NCBI RefSeq assembly: GCF_011602085.1
Contig: NZ_JAAONY010000001.1
Location: 1,426,001-1,490,000, forward strand
Direction of reading: 5' to 3'
Length of the DNA: 64,000 bases
Source of the DNA: Pseudoteredinibacter isoporae
GTDB taxonomy: Bacteria > Pseudomonadota > Gammaproteobacteria > Pseudomonadales > Cellvibrionaceae
A model generated the notes under the pieces. The model was not told where the DNA came from, made no database searches, and saw only the letters and a program-made list of their open reading frames with translations. Shown here piece by piece: positions 18,319 to 27,251 of the stretch; the first letter of the stretch is position 1, and every line of letters begins with the position of its first letter. The position numbers were made by a program, and so were the translations under genes.

Positions 18319-19518
18319 ATGGGCGAATTTTCCTATAAAGCTGCAGATCGTCAGGGTGCGATGGTGCATGGGAATATCACTGCGGCCAGCAAAGAACTGG
18401 CTGTACGCAATTTGCGTCAGCAGGGCCTGACGCCGGTAACGGTTAATGAGGGCGCCCAGAAGCTGAAAGCGGACCCTTCCAGTGTTCGCCTGTCTCGTGA
18501 GCAGGTTTTGAACGTTACTTCCGAGCTTTCCGTTCTGCTTCGTGCAGGTCTGCCTATTGATCGTGCTTTGAAAGTGCTGATTGATATGAGTCAGGAAGAA
18601 GAGCCTAAAGCCGTTTTGGAAGCGCTGCTGAAAACCGTTAAAGGCGGTAAGGGGCTCAGTGTTGGGCTGGAGCAGTACGAACGGGATTTCGGTGGCTTCT
18701 ATGTCAATATGGTTCGTTCGGGCGAGGCCAGTGGTAATCTGTCGCACGTGCTTCAGCATTTAACCGAATATCTGGAAAACGCCAAAGAGGTGCGTTCCAG
18801 CGTGGTCTCGGCCCTGATTTATCCGGGAATCTTGATGGGGGTGGCCGTACTTTCCATCGCTTTTATGCTCGGCTTTGTTGTGCCTCAGTTTGAATCCTTA
18901 TTTGCGGATATGGGCGACGCTTTGCCTGCCATGACAGCGGCGGTGATTGCTGCTGGTGACTTTATTAAAGGCTGGTGGTGGCTGTTGTTGATACTGATCG
19001 CGGCCATCGTTTGGTATGTTCGTCATTGGGTCAATACGGAAGATGGTGAGTACCGCTGGCACGGTATATTGCTCAAAATGCCTATTCTGGGCGGCGTATT
19101 GTTCAAATATGAGATGGCTAATTTCTCCCGCACGGTGGGAACTCTGTTGGGAAGTGGCGTATCTCTATTACAGGCATTGACCATTGGCATTAATACTGTG
19201 GGCAATCGCCATGTAAAAGAGTCCCTTGTGGATCTGCCGCCAGCGGTCAAGCAAGGACACCGTATATCGGCCACCATGGAATCAAATGGCAGCTTCACGC
19301 CCAAAGTGGTTCAAATTATTCGGGTAGGTGAGGAATCCGGCAGTCTTGATGAGATGATGCTGGAGTTGGCTCGGGTCTATGATGGTGACGTGCAAGTGGG
19401 CGTAAAGCGGGCACTTACCTTTATTGAGCCTGTCCTGATTCTATTTATGGGCGGCGCCATCGCCCTGATTATTATTGCTATTTTAATGGGGATTATCTCC
19501 GTTAATAATCTGGTTTAA
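18319..19518 (+). CDS. gspF: Type II secretion inner-membrane protein GspF
   Basis: Polytopic platform protein that couples GspE to the pseudopilus. The 399 residues hold two T2SSF domains with transmembrane helices near 170-190, 220-240 and 370-395. FSYKAADRQGAMVHG at the start and VIRVGEESGSLDEMM near 335 are family marks. It starts two bases after gspE; a 58-bp gap then precedes gspG. Confidence 0.95.
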   Translation: MGEFSYKAADRQGAMVHGNITAASKELAVRNLRQQGLTPVTVNEGAQKLKADPSSVRLSREQVLNVTSELSVLLRAGLPIDRALKVLIDMSQEEEPKAVLEALLKTVKGGKGLSVGLEQYERDFGGFYVNMVRSGEASGNLSHVLQHLTEYLENAKEVRSSVVSALIYPGILMGVAVLSIAFMLGFVVPQFESLFADMGDALPAMTAAVIAAGDFIKGWWWLLLILIAAIVWYVRHWVNTEDGEYRWHGILLKMPILGGVLFKYEMANFSRTVGTLLGSGVSLLQALTIGINTVGNRHVKESLVDLPPAVKQGHRISATMESNGSFTPKVVQIIRVGEESGSLDEMMLELARVYDGDVQVGVKRALTFIEPVLILFMGGAIALIIIAILMGIISVNNLV

Positions 19519-19576
19519 GGCTTGCCTTCTTTCATCAAGTTGTGATGAATCAAGCTGCAGGGTAAAGAGTAAAAGG

Positions 19577-20011
19577 ATGAAAATCGTGAGAAAGACTATG
19601 AAATCGAACAAAGCTCAGGGTATGACTTTGATTGAATTGCTGGTGGTGTTGGCTATTTTGGCAATGATTGCCGGTTTGGTTGGTCCAACCATTCTTGAGA
19701 AGTTGGATGGAGCCAAACATAAAACAGCTGGTATTCAGATTAAGGATCTGGAGTCTGGTCTGGAGATATACAAGTTGGAAGTTGGACGTTTTCCAAGTAC
19801 GGAAGAAGGCCTTCAGGCTTTGATGAATAAGCCGGGTGATGCAAAGGGCTGGAATGGTCCTTACTTGAAAGGAAAGGATGTTCCCCAGGATCCATGGAGT
19901 CGTGATTTTATTTATAAGTACCCGGGTGCGAATGGCGGTATGGAAATTATTTCCTATGGCGCTGATGGTCAGCCCGGTGGTGAGGGCGATAACGCGGATA
20001 TCAGCAACTGA
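19577..20011 (+). CDS. gspG: Major pseudopilin GspG
   Basis: Main subunit of the periplasmic pseudopilus. A type III prepilin signal (QGMTLIELLVVLAILAMIAG) carries the Gly before the cleavage site and Glu at +5. The C-terminal part has the GspG features EEGLQALMNKPG, GPYLKGKDVPQDPW and the calcium-site region SYGADGQPGGEGDNADI. The 144 residues are of normal length. I kept the ATG at 19577, preceded by AAAAGG. Confidence 0.97.
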   Translation: MKIVRKTMKSNKAQGMTLIELLVVLAILAMIAGLVGPTILEKLDGAKHKTAGIQIKDLESGLEIYKLEVGRFPSTEEGLQALMNKPGDAKGWNGPYLKGKDVPQDPWSRDFIYKYPGANGGMEIISYGADGQPGGEGDNADISN

Positions 20012-20026
20012 TTTTATTGTTTTAAT

Positions 20027-20497
20027 ATGATGACTCGCCGGCGTGTTATAGAAGGCTTTTCGCTTATTGAACTGATGGTGGTTCTGGCGATTATGGCTGC
20101 GGCTGCCGGCGCCGCTTTGCCGGCTATGGGGCGCATGTACGATGCGATGCAGTATCGAGATACTGTGCGTTCTATTCTCAGCAGTACCAAGGCCGCCAGA
20201 TTTAAAGCGCTGAGTACTGGCCGTTCCGTGGATTGGGTCTATAACGCCAATGCTCGTGAAATTTCTGTTAACGATACGCTTCAGCAAACCCTGGATGACA
20301 GCTTTTCAGTACAAATTACCTCGGCCCGAGATCTTAGTGATGATGCTCGTCGAGCGGTGATTCGTTTCTATCCTGATGGCAGCTCCAGTGGGGGTGATGT
20401 TCGCATTGAACACGAAACCGGTAAGGGCATGCAAATTAAGGTCGATTGGTTGTTTGGGCGAGTCAGCCAGCATCCGCTCGAAGAAGAATTTATATGA
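20027..20497 (+). CDS. gspH: Minor pseudopilin GspH
   Basis: 156 residues with the prepilin motif GFSLIELMVVLAIMAAAAG at about residue 10 and a GspH-type C-terminal beta domain (VIRFYPDGSSSGGDVRI). Minor pseudopilins form the tip complex of the pseudopilus. Its stop overlaps the gspI start by four bases. ATG at 20027 or 20030 are both possible. Confidence 0.9.
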   Translation: MMTRRRVIEGFSLIELMVVLAIMAAAAGAALPAMGRMYDAMQYRDTVRSILSSTKAARFKALSTGRSVDWVYNANAREISVNDTLQQTLDDSFSVQITSARDLSDDARRAVIRFYPDGSSSGGDVRIEHETGKGMQIKVDWLFGRVSQHPLEEEFI

Positions 20498-20886
20498 CTC
20501 GCAAGGCTAGCCAAGGTTTTTCCCTGCTTGAAATGCTGGTGGCGATCGCTGTGCTGGGATTCAGTTTGGGCGCGTTGTATCAGGCGGTTGCCGGCGCAAG
20601 TCGCAATGTGCATCTGGATGAGCAATACACCTATGCGTCGGTACTGGCTGAATCGTTACTGGCCAATTACCAAGTGGTGCCCATTGGAGGTGTGCAAGAG
20701 AGTGGGGAAACTGAAGGCGGTTACGCTTGGCAGGTGATTACCCAGCCAACCCCCGGGGATTATCCAGAAAATATGGAATTGGGTTCCCTTCAGAATATTG
20801 AAGTAACTGTATCCTGGAATGACGGTGAAAAAGAACGTCAGTTCCAGCTGGATTCGATTGTTCTTGGTTCGGAGTTGGAACAGTGA
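20494..20886 (+). CDS. gspI: Minor pseudopilin GspI
   Basis: 130 residues beginning MTRKASQGFSLLEMLVAIAV, a prepilin signal with Glu at +5. The start at 20494 overlaps gspH (ATGA). An upstream extension in the same frame is rejected because it would put 16 charged residues before the normal start. The C-terminal domain includes the VSWNDGEKERQFQLDSIV pattern of GspI. It overlaps gspJ by four bases. Confidence 0.92.
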   Translation: MTRKASQGFSLLEMLVAIAVLGFSLGALYQAVAGASRNVHLDEQYTYASVLAESLLANYQVVPIGGVQESGETEGGYAWQVITQPTPGDYPENMELGSLQNIEVTVSWNDGEKERQFQLDSIVLGSELEQ

Positions 20887-21494
20887 TGCATCCTGGTGTT
20901 GTTGTTCGGGTGCGGGGCTTCACGCTGGTCGAGATGATGGTGGCCTTGGCTGTCTTATCGCTGATCAGCTTGGCCGCGGTCAGCGCTATGCGCAGTTTTG
21001 CTCAAAGCCAGGAAGCCGTTGAGCGTAAGATCGTGAAAACCGAATCCATGCGCTTAACCTTGAGTTTCCTTAAGAGAAGTTTGTCTCAGGCAACTTCGAT
21101 ACCGCGCTCCGGTGGGTTGCAAAGCTATTTTGGTGGCAAGAAAAACGAACTGGTCTGGGTGGCCCCCCTGAACCATATTGCGGCAACGGGCCTGCAAATT
21201 ATGCGCCTGTCAGTTGACGAGGACAGTGAGAAAAAGCCACTGGTTCTGCAAATGTCACACTATGTCAATGCCAATAGCCGCCCGGATTGGGCGCAAGTCG
21301 AAAAGTTTGTGCTGATTGACGAAGCGGCTAAATTGGAGATCGGTTATAAAGGCGGGCATCAAATGGATTGGTCGGAAAACTGGGCTTATTCGATGGCTTT
21401 GCCCAAATTGCTGCGAATCAATATTGTACGTGGTGAGGTCTATTGGCCTGAGATGGTATTAGCGTTAAATAGCAGCTCCAAGGCCAGCTTCTAA
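20883..21494 (+). CDS. gspJ: Minor pseudopilin GspJ
   Basis: 203 residues with the prepilin motif RGFTLVEMMVALAVLSLISL near residue 10 and a GspJ-like globular domain. Normal family length. Overlaps gspI by four bases, and its stop shares a base with the gspK start, so the run is translationally coupled. Confidence 0.92.
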   Translation: MMHPGVVVRVRGFTLVEMMVALAVLSLISLAAVSAMRSFAQSQEAVERKIVKTESMRLTLSFLKRSLSQATSIPRSGGLQSYFGGKKNELVWVAPLNHIAATGLQIMRLSVDEDSEKKPLVLQMSHYVNANSRPDWAQVEKFVLIDEAAKLEIGYKGGHQMDWSENWAYSMALPKLLRINIVRGEVYWPEMVLALNSSSKASF

Positions 21495-22435
21495 TGGGAT
21501 ATTCTGTCTCGCAGTTCAGCAAGGCGTCGCACAAGAAAGCCAATCAAGGCCTGGCTCTGGTGATGGTTATGTGGTTGGTTGCGGCCATGTCACTTTTGGT
21601 GGCCGGGGTTTTATACAGCGCCCGTATGGATGTTAAGCAGGTACAATTACAGAGTAAGTTTTCCAAGCATGAAGCTTTGGCGGATGGTGCTGCCAAGTTG
21701 TTATTGCGGGATTACAATTTTGCCCTGGGTGAGCAACTGGAAATGAGAGGGCCTTATCTCTGGCAGGGTGAGTTATTGGGTGTTGCTGCCAAGGGCAGGA
21801 TGGTATCCGTAAAAGGCTTGATTGATTTGAACTCAGTAGGTTTGGATGCGATGGCTCAGCTGCTATCTGTGAGATTGGAAATGGAGCCCGAGCAAGCTCT
21901 GGAGCTGGCGCAGAACTTAATCGATTGGCGTCGTCCGGTCAGTGGCGAGTTTACTGGAATGCATGCTGAATATGAGGCCTTGGGCTTGCCTGTCCCCCGC
22001 CATGATCGCCTGTTGTCCGTTGCAGACTTACTGGCAGTTAATGGCTTTAATTTTGAAATGCTGCAAGCACTGAACGATGTTGTTTATGTGGAGCGTTCCA
22101 TCAGTGGTGGTGTTGATCCTGCAAGTGCACCCATTGAGGTACTGAGTGTGCTTGCGAATGGCAATGAAGAGGTAGCTCTCAATTATGAAACCATGCGCCG
22201 CGAAGCAGAAGATAGTTCCGAATTGCTTAATCATGCGGAATTTAATGCCGACTTTTTTGGTCAGAATGCATCAACTTTAATGCGTTTGGATATTGAATTG
22301 CGTGTTGAGCAGGAGATAATGACGCGTCGATTGTGGGTGGATACCGCCGGTTTTTCGAACGCAGTACCTTGGGAGGTCGTTCGAGTTGAGCCAATGCAGA
22401 TCTCCCAGTTCAGTAATCCGTCGGGTTCCCGTTGA
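21494..22435 (+). CDS. gspK: Pseudopilus tip protein GspK
   Basis: 313 residues. The prepilin-like segment NQGLALVMVMWLVAAMSLLV lacks the +5 glutamate, as is usual for GspK, which caps the pseudopilus with GspI and GspJ. The GspK marks VKGLIDLNSVG near residue 110, NLIDWRRPVSGEFTGMHAEY near 145 and the SAM-like helix-hairpin region LLSVADLLAVNGF near 175 are present. Confidence 0.93.
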   Translation: MGYSVSQFSKASHKKANQGLALVMVMWLVAAMSLLVAGVLYSARMDVKQVQLQSKFSKHEALADGAAKLLLRDYNFALGEQLEMRGPYLWQGELLGVAAKGRMVSVKGLIDLNSVGLDAMAQLLSVRLEMEPEQALELAQNLIDWRRPVSGEFTGMHAEYEALGLPVPRHDRLLSVADLLAVNGFNFEMLQALNDVVYVERSISGGVDPASAPIEVLSVLANGNEEVALNYETMRREAEDSSELLNHAEFNADFFGQNASTLMRLDIELRVEQEIMTRRLWVDTAGFSNAVPWEVVRVEPMQISQFSNPSGSR

Positions 22436-23490
22436 GGATCCGCAGTATATTAGACATGAAGATAGAAACTAACGATTTATCACTCTTTGGCTTGGACTTG
22501 AGCCAGGCCTGGGGCTACGTAAAGTTGGCCTGGCGGGATCTGCTTTGGAATCAGCTGTCACCGGTTCGTAGGGCCTTTGCAGAGACAGTCGAAGTCCGTT
22601 CATTGGAGCCTGGCCAAGAAGGTTATTATCGCTTGGGGCAAAAGCAGAATCTTGCTGCACCCAAGGTTCAGGCGAATGCTTTCATTTTGCCAGACGATAT
22701 TGTGTTGCTTAAAAGCCTGCAGCTACCCCTTGCTGTCGAGGTGGAGTTGGCGGAAGTTGTGCATCTGGAGGTGTTGGCGAGTTGTCCGTTTGCAGTTGAA
22801 GATGCCAGCTATGCCTGGCTCGCTGAGCAAAACGGGGGTGATTTTATCAATGTCCAGGTGGCTATGGCGCGACAGGCTGACATCAATAATTGTTTGCTGG
22901 AAAATACGATCGATAAAAGTACAACGGAAATTTGGGCGATGACCCCAGCAGGAATCGCCTGTTTTGACGGTGAGGCCGTTGAAAAGCGAGAAGGGCGCTA
23001 CAGGAAACGCCTGCTAACGACCGTGGCATTTGTTGTTGCCAGCTATCTATTGCTTTTATTTGCTCCGGCAATTATTTCTTCTGCTCGCGCTCTTCAGGCT
23101 GAAAAAGTGGAACAGCAATATACGAGTCTAAAGCAGAGTTCGGCGAAGGCTGTAACCTTGAAAGAAAGCTTGGCCAGGAAAAATGTGGTGCTCGCTGAAG
23201 TTGAAACCCTGGTTTCCGAAAGTTCCAGTTTACTTCCGCTGCTGGCGGAGTTAACTAATCTTGCGGAAGATGACGTCTGGTTCCGCAATGTCAGACTTGA
23301 TAAAGATAAACTTCAACTCACCGGTTATGCCACCAATGCGGCGGAGTTTATGCAGCTGCTTTCTTCCCACGAAAATTTCCAGCAGGTAAAGCAGAGGGGG
23401 GGCATTCGCAAAGACAGGGCGAGTGGACAAGAAGTATTTACCGTGGAAATGCAATTGTCTGAAGCTGGTCAGAAAGGTGACGCTCAATGA
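22432..23490 (+). CDS. gspL: Type II secretion protein GspL
   Basis: Bitopic protein linking GspE to the pseudopilus. The cytoplasmic actin-like half covers about residues 1-185, one transmembrane helix lies near 195-215 (LLTTVAFVVASYLLLLFAP), and a periplasmic ferredoxin-like half follows. A TTG overlapping the gspK stop gives 352 residues; the ATG at 22456 (MKIETNDLS) is an equally reasonable start and removes eight residues. Sequence is divergent, as GspL usually is; assignment rests on order and topology. Confidence 0.85.
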   Translation: MRIRSILDMKIETNDLSLFGLDLSQAWGYVKLAWRDLLWNQLSPVRRAFAETVEVRSLEPGQEGYYRLGQKQNLAAPKVQANAFILPDDIVLLKSLQLPLAVEVELAEVVHLEVLASCPFAVEDASYAWLAEQNGGDFINVQVAMARQADINNCLLENTIDKSTTEIWAMTPAGIACFDGEAVEKREGRYRKRLLTTVAFVVASYLLLLFAPAIISSARALQAEKVEQQYTSLKQSSAKAVTLKESLARKNVVLAEVETLVSESSSLLPLLAELTNLAEDDVWFRNVRLDKDKLQLTGYATNAAEFMQLLSSHENFQQVKQRGGIRKDRASGQEVFTVEMQLSEAGQKGDAQ

Positions 23491-24041
23491 GTAAGCGATT
23501 TAATGCTCAAAGGCGAGCCCAGCTGTTGATTGGCCTGATTTCGGGCATTGCCATATTGGTTTTGTGCTATTTGTGGCTTGGATTCTTTAACAGCTATATG
23601 CAGTCCAGCAAAGAGATATACCGGTATCAGCCTTTGATGGCCCGTTTGGTGGGTATTGAAAAAGCTGAGGCACAGTTGCAGAGCGCCAATGAACTCGCGG
23701 AAGCGGATATTAAGCGTTTCGTTTTCCCCGATCAGGGCGGCGCTGATGTGGCAGCCGCTGCTTTGCAGCAAAAAGTTCGTAATCTGGCAGTTGAGCAGGG
23801 ATTTACCGTATCAGGCAGCCAGATTTTGCCGTCTTCGGAGGGCGATGGCTTTCAGCGTTTATCAATCAATATGACCTTGAATGGCCCAATGTCTTCTTTA
23901 GTTGGGATGCTGGACAGTTTTGCTTTACTGGAGCCGACTGTTGCAATAAGTACCGCACAGCTAAGTCCAGGAAGATCTCGCAGCAATGAACAGCGCGTCA
24001 ATATGAGAATTACTCTGGAAGCATTGAGGTGGCGTTCATGA
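23487..24041 (+). CDS. gspM: Type II secretion protein GspM
   Basis: 184 residues: a short cytoplasmic start (MSKRFNAQRRAQ), a transmembrane helix at about 12-35, then a periplasmic domain. This is the topology of GspM, the partner of GspL. It overlaps gspL by four bases and the next gene by about 13. Low sequence conservation; the call depends on operon position. Confidence 0.85.
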   Translation: MSKRFNAQRRAQLLIGLISGIAILVLCYLWLGFFNSYMQSSKEIYRYQPLMARLVGIEKAEAQLQSANELAEADIKRFVFPDQGGADVAAAALQQKVRNLAVEQGFTVSGSQILPSSEGDGFQRLSINMTLNGPMSSLVGMLDSFALLEPTVAISTAQLSPGRSRSNEQRVNMRITLEALRWRS

Positions 24042-24571
24042 TGATTGAGAAAATTTTTGCTGATGGCCCGGAAAGCGGAGCCAAAAAAATCTTTCTATGT
24101 TGTGTGTTAGGGTTCGCATTATTGTTCGCTTGGTGCACCTATAAAGTGATGGCGACACCTGTACCGGGTCCTGTTTTGCCGGCCGCGGATACAATGCAGC
24201 CGCTGGTCGTACCGGAAAAAGCAAGTGTGGAAGATAGCAGTATAATTACCTCCAGACCGCTATTTTGGCGAGGCAGGCAGCTGTTAGCTGTCGAGCCCGA
24301 GAAGGAAATTGCTCCAGCTCAGGTTGCCGCCGCCGATTTAGACAAGATCAAGCTCTTGGGAATTTATGGCGGTGGAGTGCTTGTCTCCGGCTTGAAAGAT
24401 CAAACTCGATTGGTGCTGGGCGAGAAGTTGGGTGATTGGAAGCTTCACCGTTTGGGGCATGGCTATGCAGAGTTTTCCCGTTTGGGGGAATACAAGAGCA
24501 TTTATATAGAGCAGCCTGATGTCTCTGCCATTACGACAGCTTCGCAAGCGGAGTTTGACCCTGAAGCATAA
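24029..24571 (+). CDS. GspC/GspN-like inner-membrane component
   Basis: 180 residues with one transmembrane helix (about 20-42) and a periplasmic region with SRPLFWRGRQ near 75 and KIKLLGIYGGGVLVSG near 108, the pattern of the GspC homology region that contacts the secretin. It lacks a PDZ or coiled-coil end, so it is a short GspC (XcpP type) or the family called type II secretion protein N. GTG at 24029 or ATG at 24038 are both possible. It closes the operon, and no gspD follows. Confidence 0.7.
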   Translation: MAFMMIEKIFADGPESGAKKIFLCCVLGFALLFAWCTYKVMATPVPGPVLPAADTMQPLVVPEKASVEDSSIITSRPLFWRGRQLLAVEPEKEIAPAQVAAADLDKIKLLGIYGGGVLVSGLKDQTRLVLGEKLGDWKLHRLGHGYAEFSRLGEYKSIYIEQPDVSAITTASQAEFDPEA

Positions 24572-25212
24572 GTGGTGATGGTTTTAGTTTATAAAAATCA
24601 AAGGCTTACAATTTATACTTGAACTTGTTTGTAAAAGTGGCTAGGCTTGCCAGCTAAGTTGAAGGAATAACTGTAAAATCTGAACGGAATTCCAGCTTCA
24701 AGAGGTTTGCCTGTTGCGCTAAAAGCCGGATATTGAGTTTTAGAAGTACAAAAGGCCTGAACGGCTTGTATAAAGATAAAGACTTGAACTCAATCAATTT
24801 AAGGCTTTAAACAAAACTGTAATATATAAGAAAGATACTTGAGTTCCGTTTATTGCGGTCTATATTAAGAGCGCTATGTCTTGGAGTTTTTGCTCGGATA
24901 TGGCTTCTCTGGAAAAAATTGAAAACGAACGTGAAAGAACGCTTGTGTGAATCATTTCCATAAGCGCACAAACTGGCGTTGGCCTTGTTACAGATTTGTT
25001 GAGGTCATGCATAAAACGTTCGTTTATGGATTGAGTTGTAGCCGATTGCTCGGCTCCAATTCATAGTAAGCTCTCCTATATTTAAGGGAGTTTATGTGCC
25101 AGTTGGGAGTTTAAAATTTAACCAATTGGCTTTTGCGTAAACCTGTTTTGTGTGAAATTGCATATTGCGGCAAAAAAAGCGGTTAAATCAGTGAATTGAT
25201 AAAAAATTCAGT

Positions 25213-25241
25213 TGTTTAGCCCTAGTCGCTATGTTATTTTA
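25213..25241 (+). promoter_or_regulatory. Candidate sigma-70 promoter for the exported 592-residue protein
   Basis: TTGTTT and TATTTT separated by 17 bases, each four of six to consensus. A start near 25248 would give a leader of about 140 bases that includes the hairpin at 25319-25343. Confidence 0.4.
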
Positions 25242-25318
25242 CACCCCCGTGTTTACATGGCTCATGCTGTGTAGATTATGCGGTAACGCCCAGTACGCTG
25301 TTTTTATCAGTAGGGAGT

Positions 25319-25343
25319 ACTGCATAAATGTGCTTTATGCAGT
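25319..25343 (+). promoter_or_regulatory. Leader hairpin, ten-base perfect stem
   Basis: ACTGCATAAA-TGTGC-TTTATGCAGT, a perfect ten-base-pair stem with a five-base loop, 48 bases before the ATG of the highly expressed gene. It leaves the ribosome site (CTAGGAGCAAC) free, so a role in mRNA stability like that of the ompA leader is plausible; a protein operator is the alternative. Confidence 0.55.
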
Positions 25344-25391
25344 TGTGTTAAAGAGAAAACTAAAATTGTTGTAAACCTAGGAGCAACATAA

Positions 25392-27170
25392 ATGAAGAAA
25401 AAACTTTTACCTTTAGCGCTGGCGGCAGCGGCTGGTTTCACTGGCGTTACTGCTCAGGCTCAGACCATGGTTCAGAACCATGACGGTACTGGTCAGCTAT
25501 TGATGTACCCTATCTATACTGCTAATGGCGGTAACGATACTTACATCTCTGTAGCTAACACCACTGCCGACTACAAAGCTGTTAAGGTTCGCTTTGTAGA
25601 TGCGATGAACTCTCAGGATTCTTTAGACTTCCACCTGTACCTGTCTCCACAGGATCACTGGTCTGGTGTCGTAACTAAAGAGGGCGATGGTGCCGTTCTG
25701 AAAACTGGTGACACTTCTTGTACAGTACCTAACATCCTGGCAGCTTCAGCTGTAGGTCAGTTGGGTACAACTGCACCAATGCGTACCTTCAAGTACGGTA
25801 CTGGTGGCGCAGAAGCTGATGCGATCAACAATGGTCTTGATCGTACTTTGGAAGGTCACGTAGAAATTATTGAAATGGGTGTGGTTCCTGCTGCTTCCGC
25901 CTCTAATGGTGTTGCGCAGTTGGCCCCAGGTTCTGGTTCTGCAACCGCTGGTGCTGCTGGCGATTCCGCTCTGGTTCTGCGTTCTTCGATCAAGCACGTG
26001 AATGGTGTGCCTGGCAATTGCGCTAACTTGGAAACTGCATGGCGTACTGGTGGTGCTTTCTTCTACACTGATCAAGAAAACACCCCTGGTGACGCAAAAG
26101 CTGCTACTCACCTTCAGCTGGATGCTCCAACTGGTGGTTTGTATGGTTATGGTGTAATCATTAATGTACCTGATGGCACAGCGGCTATGTTTGATGCTGT
26201 AGCCGTTGACGGTTTCATGGATGATGGTTATCACCCAACCCCAGGTGATGATGAGCCAGGTGTTGATGATGGTGTTGACAATGCGACTGTTTATATTGGC
26301 GATTCCACTGCTACTAACGCCGCTACTTATCAAGACTTTGACGGCGCTGCTGCTGCGGTACTGGCTGCGAATGGTGTAGGTACTACTCCTGTTGCTGTTA
26401 CTGGTCTTGAGCACGTAGATCCTCAGCGTGGTAAAACTGGTTCTCGCTTCGCTGGTGGTGGTAACTCAACCGTTACAGCTACTACCGCGGGTAACGACCA
26501 AGAAGGTTCTTTGCAAGCTCTGTCTGCTCTGCTGACTCGTGCTACTGTTGCAAACGATTACGTTCTTGAGCCAGGCCTGAATGCTGCGACTGATTGGGTT
26601 ATTACTTTCCCAACTAAGCGTGACTTTGTGAACTTGTCTGCTGCTGCTGTTGCTGCTAACCCGTTTGGTGGCGCAGGTGCGACTGCGGGTGCTGCTACTG
26701 ACGCTCCTGCTCCATTTACCAGTCAGTGGGATCACTCCAAGACTGAAGCCTGTGAGCAAATTGCAATCTCTTACTGGGATCGTGAAGAAGGTGTTAACGT
26801 AATTACCTCTGGTTTTGACTTCTCTCCTGCACCTGTAACTACTCCAGATGTATTGGCTCTGTGTACTGAGTCCAATATCCTGAACTTCAACAGTAAAGGT
26901 GTTTTGGGTGGTTCTTCTCGTATCACTAAGAGCATCACTTTGGCTAACGGCTTCAACAATGGTTGGGCTCGCGTAAGCTTTGGTGTTCCAGGTGCTGGTG
27001 GTACTGTGACTGCTCCTGAGCTGTCTGATGGTAGTGAAATTGTTAAAGGTCTTCCAGTAATTGGCTTCGCTATTCAGAAGTATGTAAACAACTCTGCAAC
27101 TTCTGCTGGTGCTTTGGCTAACTATGCTGGTTCTATTGGCCACCACTTTACTAACACTAACGATAACTAA
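25392..27170 (+). CDS. Abundant exported surface-type protein of unknown function
   Basis: 592 residues with a clean signal peptide (MKKKLLPLALAAAAG ... TAQAQ, cleavage near residue 23). The mature protein is rich in Ala, Gly, Thr, Asn and Asp, with beta-strand-like patterns such as LLMYPIYTANGGNDTYISVA and few cysteines (four, possibly two disulphides). Codon use is extremely biased to GGT, GCT, ACT and GTT, unlike its neighbours, which predicts very high expression. A leader hairpin and a strong terminator frame a single-gene unit. An S-layer-like or secreted matrix protein, possibly a client of the adjacent type II system, is my inference; I recognise no named domain. Confidence 0.8.
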   Translation: MKKKLLPLALAAAAGFTGVTAQAQTMVQNHDGTGQLLMYPIYTANGGNDTYISVANTTADYKAVKVRFVDAMNSQDSLDFHLYLSPQDHWSGVVTKEGDGAVLKTGDTSCTVPNILAASAVGQLGTTAPMRTFKYGTGGAEADAINNGLDRTLEGHVEIIEMGVVPAASASNGVAQLAPGSGSATAGAAGDSALVLRSSIKHVNGVPGNCANLETAWRTGGAFFYTDQENTPGDAKAATHLQLDAPTGGLYGYGVIINVPDGTAAMFDAVAVDGFMDDGYHPTPGDDEPGVDDGVDNATVYIGDSTATNAATYQDFDGAAAAVLAANGVGTTPVAVTGLEHVDPQRGKTGSRFAGGGNSTVTATTAGNDQEGSLQALSALLTRATVANDYVLEPGLNAATDWVITFPTKRDFVNLSAAAVAANPFGGAGATAGAATDAPAPFTSQWDHSKTEACEQIAISYWDREEGVNVITSGFDFSPAPVTTPDVLALCTESNILNFNSKGVLGGSSRITKSITLANGFNNGWARVSFGVPGAGGTVTAPELSDGSEIVKGLPVIGFAIQKYVNNSATSAGALANYAGSIGHHFTNTNDN

Positions 27171-27190
27171 TAGTTATTTGTGTTAGAGAG

Positions 27191-27218
27191 AAAACGCGGC
27201 TTCGGCCGCGTTTTTTTT
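27191..27218 (+). terminator. Strong intrinsic terminator
   Basis: AAAACGCGGC-TTCG-GCCGCG followed by eight T. A GC-rich stem with a stable UUCG tetraloop, 20 bases after the exported-protein stop codon. Confidence 0.95.
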
Positions 27219-27251
27219 GTCTGTAGATATGTGTTTTGACAAAGGTGATAA

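Larger units (their letters stand above)
24572..25391. other. 820-bp AT-rich intergenic region with leader of the next gene
   Basis: No convincing gene on either strand. Notable parts are a near-dyad CATAAAACG-TT-CGTTTATG (25010-25028), a candidate promoter at 25213-25241 and a perfect leader hairpin at 25319-25343. The end of the secretion operon has no clear terminator. The length and AT-richness suggest heavy regulation of the downstream exported protein, or an undetected small RNA. Confidence 0.5.

Noticed and set aside
25746-27146. Two long minus-strand frames opposite the abundant exported protein
   Set aside because: They are by-products of the extreme codon bias (GGT, GCT, ACT) of the plus-strand gene; the predicted proteins are Ser/Arg/Thr-rich without domains.
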